A stretch of 19,490 nt of DNA, taken from Cyclostephanos tholiformis (taxonomy: Eukaryota; Bacillariophyta; Thalassiosirophyceae; Thalassiosirales; Thalassiosiraceae). The stretch lies in NCBI GenBank assembly GCA_036939975.1, contig JALLPB010001566.1:1-19490 (forward strand). The letters are read 5' to 3'. Shown piece by piece: positions 16,855-19,490 of the stretch. Below the pieces are notes generated by a model, which saw only the letters and a list, made by a program, of their open reading frames with translations, did no database searches and had not been told where the DNA came from. Positions within the stretch are counted from its first letter, which is position 1; each line of letters begins with the position of its first letter. A program made the position numbers and the translations under genes.

Positions 16855-16856
16855 TA

Positions 16857-18990
16857 CAGAGATGCATCATGCATTGTCCCACTTCTGCAAATGGAGCAGT
16901 GATACTGCTTATCTCGAATGCCACCCCAGGCCAAAACTGCTTCTCAAGAAGAAACCAGAAGTTGTGCCTAGCTAATTTACCTGTCATGGCCCTATCTACC
17001 CATCTGCAAGCTTTTTCTTTCATCTGAGTCAAGGCACCAGCATTGTTGCCCAAGGGACAAGTCATTTGCCCGAGTGTCTTTGTAGGTCTAGTTAAAGAAA
17101 GGTGTTCAATTGGAGCAAATGAGTTATTTCCAAGAGGTATGGCAATTCCAAGCTCCAGTAGCATTTCATTATTCTCATAGCACCAGGAGCCATCTAGTTT
17201 CCATCTGAAGTATATAATATGGAAAAAAACACTTTGCCGGCTTGAGCATTCCCCCAGTCACCACAAGAAAGTTACCTCAATTTGTAATGCTATGTGCCTT
17301 GGCAATAGTTTTCATCTTATTTAGATCAAAATGGCCTAGGTCAATGTTATCAATGTAAAGTGAACCAGTGAGGTGAATTGACTTCTTTGTGATGGGACTA
17401 AGTAGATGTATCCCATCCCTTTTGCTTGTGAGCATGGATCATTGCAATATTATCCACTGTCCAGCCTGCTGGTGCAGCACCATTACCTTGGCAAAAGCCT
17501 TGCGTTGTGATCTCTCCGGAGGTGCTGGTGAATTCTTTTGAGTCTCCAAAACCTGTCCGAAGGTAAAATTTCATATCCTGTATGATTTTAAAGGTCAAAG
17601 GACAGGCTGTCTTTTTGATACCCAATGCCTGAAAGATGAGAGAGGCAATTGGATGCCTGATGCAATCATAGCAGTTATTTGCATCCACTGCACTGATACC
17701 TGCAGACCTTTGAGTTTGTCTGATTATATCATAGAATAAGACTTTCACCAAGGAGCCATCGTCCGCCAGTCGGTTTTTCTCAATGTAAATTTCTCCTGGC
17801 ATAAGTTGATATATCCTTGCCGCATGTAGCATCCTCTGGCCATAAATAATCTTACTTGCCAAATTGAAGTCAGCCTCCATTAATAAAATTGACCTGAGTT
17901 TTGTTATGAATGTGAAACCAATGATTTTTTGCAGCATTACTGAGAGACACTGGCCCATCTATCTAGCACTATGCCCCTGTTAATCAATAAAGTGGCCTTA
18001 ATTGTGTGAAAGTATGCTATATGGTCAGATTTGCATCCAACAATATAATGACTGAAATGAAGACCCAATTCGGATGATGCTGTAGATTCCCTCTTCCCTT
18101 TCCACTGCCTTTTCCACTCATCCTTTGTGATCATTAAGGGAATTGAGGCTTTGGGGTTCATTAGGCGAATTTTAGAACATTCCTCACATAACTCTCACAT
18201 GGCCTGATTGAAACCCTTTGGATATGAATATGTGTCATTCAGTATGCATTGAGCCATGATTGTTGTCGTGTTGTATTCAAAAATTCCCCTGAGGGGGTCA
18301 TTAAATGCTGGTGCAGACTCTGCAAGGAAGAACCGCTTATGGTGAATGTTGTTGAATATTGCATCTTGCACCAATTCCTGAGTTATGTGCTCCATCTACC
18401 TTCATCTTCTACCAGTACACATTGTACCAAACTGCTCTGAGGTTTTCCCATAGTATAATTAAGCCATCACCAGAAACTATGGTCTTTTTCCCTTTGAATG
18501 ATTGCCAAGATTTTGCTTTCCTTCTCCCTATTTCTTGCTTGAGCAAGACAAACATTCAGATGCGCATTGTGGCACCATTGGCCATGTTTCAAAAAGTAAT
18601 TACTTTGTTCCATGCAGACTCTTAATCTCGTCATTATTTCCTCCTCTGAAATCGAAAAAAACAGTTGTCAATTCCACAATGTTGTGCCATCCTCTTTAAG
18701 TTTCCTCTATTCGTAATATGTCCTGCATGGTACCATAAGATGGATTTATATACTTGGGCACATGAATCCACAGGGCTGACTCCGGCAAGAACAGGATTCT
18801 ACCAGACTTGATCCGCATACATTTCCTCTCAGCATTCAGCATTAAGTCACTACTTAGCCTAACTGCTTAACTCTCTCTGAAATTCCCATTTCTTGGGAAA
18901 TCAATGTTGCAGTATGGTCAGTTTTTCTATCATACAATGCTTTGAGATAGTTCTTTTCAGCTGATCCATGTATTTTCTCATTGCCCTGAT
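16857..18990 (-). pseudogene. Reverse transcriptase domain of a retroelement, decayed
   Basis: Reads piecewise on the minus strand. An N-terminal helical part (HNAHLNVCLAQARNREKE at about 18560) leads to RFFLAESAPAFNDPLRGIF (about 18300). SSELGLHFSHYIVGCKSDH (about 18060) precedes the fingers/palm. Motif A is ISAVDANNCYDCI with its Asp codon at 17683-17685, and the motif B region is QGFCQGNGAAPAGW (about 17480). Motif C reads LYIDNIDL at 17340-17360, so the second catalytic Asp is Asn. GGMLKPAKCFF (about 17230) is the next block, then RPTKTLGQMTCPLGNN (about 17060) and a thumb-like region to about 16860. TGA at 17277-17279 and several frameshifts break it. The order resembles RTs common in diatom genomes. 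It copies element RNA to DNA when active; this one is dead. The gene stops at the MITE, so its C-terminus is missing or displaced. Confidence 0.78.
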
Positions 18991-19019
18991 AGAAATATTT
19001 GTATTGAGCCTCCTAGAGG

Positions 19020-19190
19020 TTATTCATTGTACTCTAAATGGAGCAGATCCAACCAGACTTGTCTCCTGAAAATCCACAATGTACATCCGGTGATCATCTA
19101 CCCCATAACCAATAGGCATAATACACGCATGGGTAACAATGATATCCTTCCTCTGTAGACCAAAAAAATCTTCTCATTAACAATTAATTG
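19020..19190 (-). pseudogene. C-terminal end of an EEP-type endonuclease domain
   Basis: The minus-strand frame reads DIIVTHACIMPIGYGVDDHR then MYIVDFQETSLVGSAPFRVQ, followed by a stop. The V-D-D-H-R piece resembles the final SDHR-type motif of exonuclease-endonuclease-phosphatase (APE-like) nucleases, which nick target DNA for non-LTR retrotransposons. It lies directly upstream of the RT relic in the same direction, giving the EN-then-RT order of LINE-type elements. Only about 45 residues are readable; upstream frames are closed by stops near 19170. Confidence 0.55.
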
Positions 19191-19202
19191 TATCGAGAAA
19201 AG

Positions 19203-19490
19203 TCAAGTAGATCTACCATAGAAGCCAGGGCATAAGAAATGCCGGGGCATAAGAATCATTTCCTCTTTTCTTAGATAGTTAGCCCCCTCTATGTACATCT
19301 TAGTGGCTCCTCTTCTTGTTTCTCTCAATCTGCTATGTCTAGGCCTTAGTACAAGACCACAGACATTCTCACATTGAGGAGAGCTTTCCAGCAATCTCCT
19401 ACATGCCCTGGTTGGGCCTGGGTGCACTTTATGGTGCACCCCTCCTCTTCCAGCACACATCGAACAAAAAAGTGAGTGCACACAACTCAC
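19203..19490 (-). other. Open frame running off the right edge, unrecognised
   Basis: A minus-strand frame is open from the window edge to a stop at 19203 (95 codons), ending in RHFLCPGFYGRST. I recognise no domain, and its frame is not clearly continuous with the endonuclease relic. It could be the upstream part of the same retroelement or chance. Confidence 0.2.

Noticed and set aside
16487..16856. MITE as a deletion derivative of the 5-kb transposon
   Set aside because: Its ends (TGGTTACA, TA flanks) do not resemble GGGGGTCC with 9-10 bp flanks.
1..19490. tRNA, rRNA, CRISPR arrays, bacterial promoters or terminators
   Set aside because: None was seen by eye on either strand.

Overview
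The window looks like nuclear DNA of a microalga, most likely a diatom. Evidence: a Ty1/copia-type gag of the diatom CoDi kind, a diatom-type endonuclease/reverse-transcriptase relic, GT-AG introns and long AT-rich spacers. There are no bacterial operons, Shine-Dalgarno sites, rRNA, tRNA or CRISPR arrays that I can see. Organism and family assignments rest on pattern recognition, without a database search. Almost everything here is a mobile element or the remains of one.

Layout. 1-836 (-): a gag fragment running off the left edge, broken by a 2-base slip and a poly(C) slip, with a nested hairpin (1083-1170) upstream. 1171-5560: decayed spacer with G/C homopolymers, a CAT-rich microsatellite, inverted repeats, a degenerate ~195-bp tandem array (about 3300-4300) and 62-66 bp repeats (5223-5375). 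5561-10604: a DNA transposon that looks nearly intact. It has matching imperfect terminal inverted repeats, a near-identical 9/10-bp flanking duplication, and one two-exon gene of about 1416 codons on +. The protein has a duplicated N-terminal module, a basic NLS-like patch, a long coiled coil, a probable RNase H-like DDE transposase core (D, D, C-x-x-H, E), a small barrel-like domain and an acidic Ser/Glu tail. Its upstream region carries E2F-like and CCAAT motifs and a 59-bp palindrome containing ACGTCA, TGACGC and TGACGT.

10605-13207: spacer with two 194-bp direct copies (92% identical), a 36-bp array encoding a 12-residue repeat, and a 60-bp triplication. About 13208-16400 (+): an old, frameshifted second member of the same transposase family. 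It still has all four predicted catalytic/metal positions and shows a recognisable intron that the intact copy lacks. 16489-16854: a MITE-like element with ~100-bp terminal inverted repeats, apparently at a TA site. 16857-19190 (-): a decayed endonuclease/reverse-transcriptase element whose recognisable homology stops where the MITE starts.

How they relate: the 5.0-kb element supplies the only apparently working protein. The fossil copy identifies which of its residues are conserved, and so supports the transposase reading. The MITE has different ends from the 5.0-kb element and was probably moved by something else.
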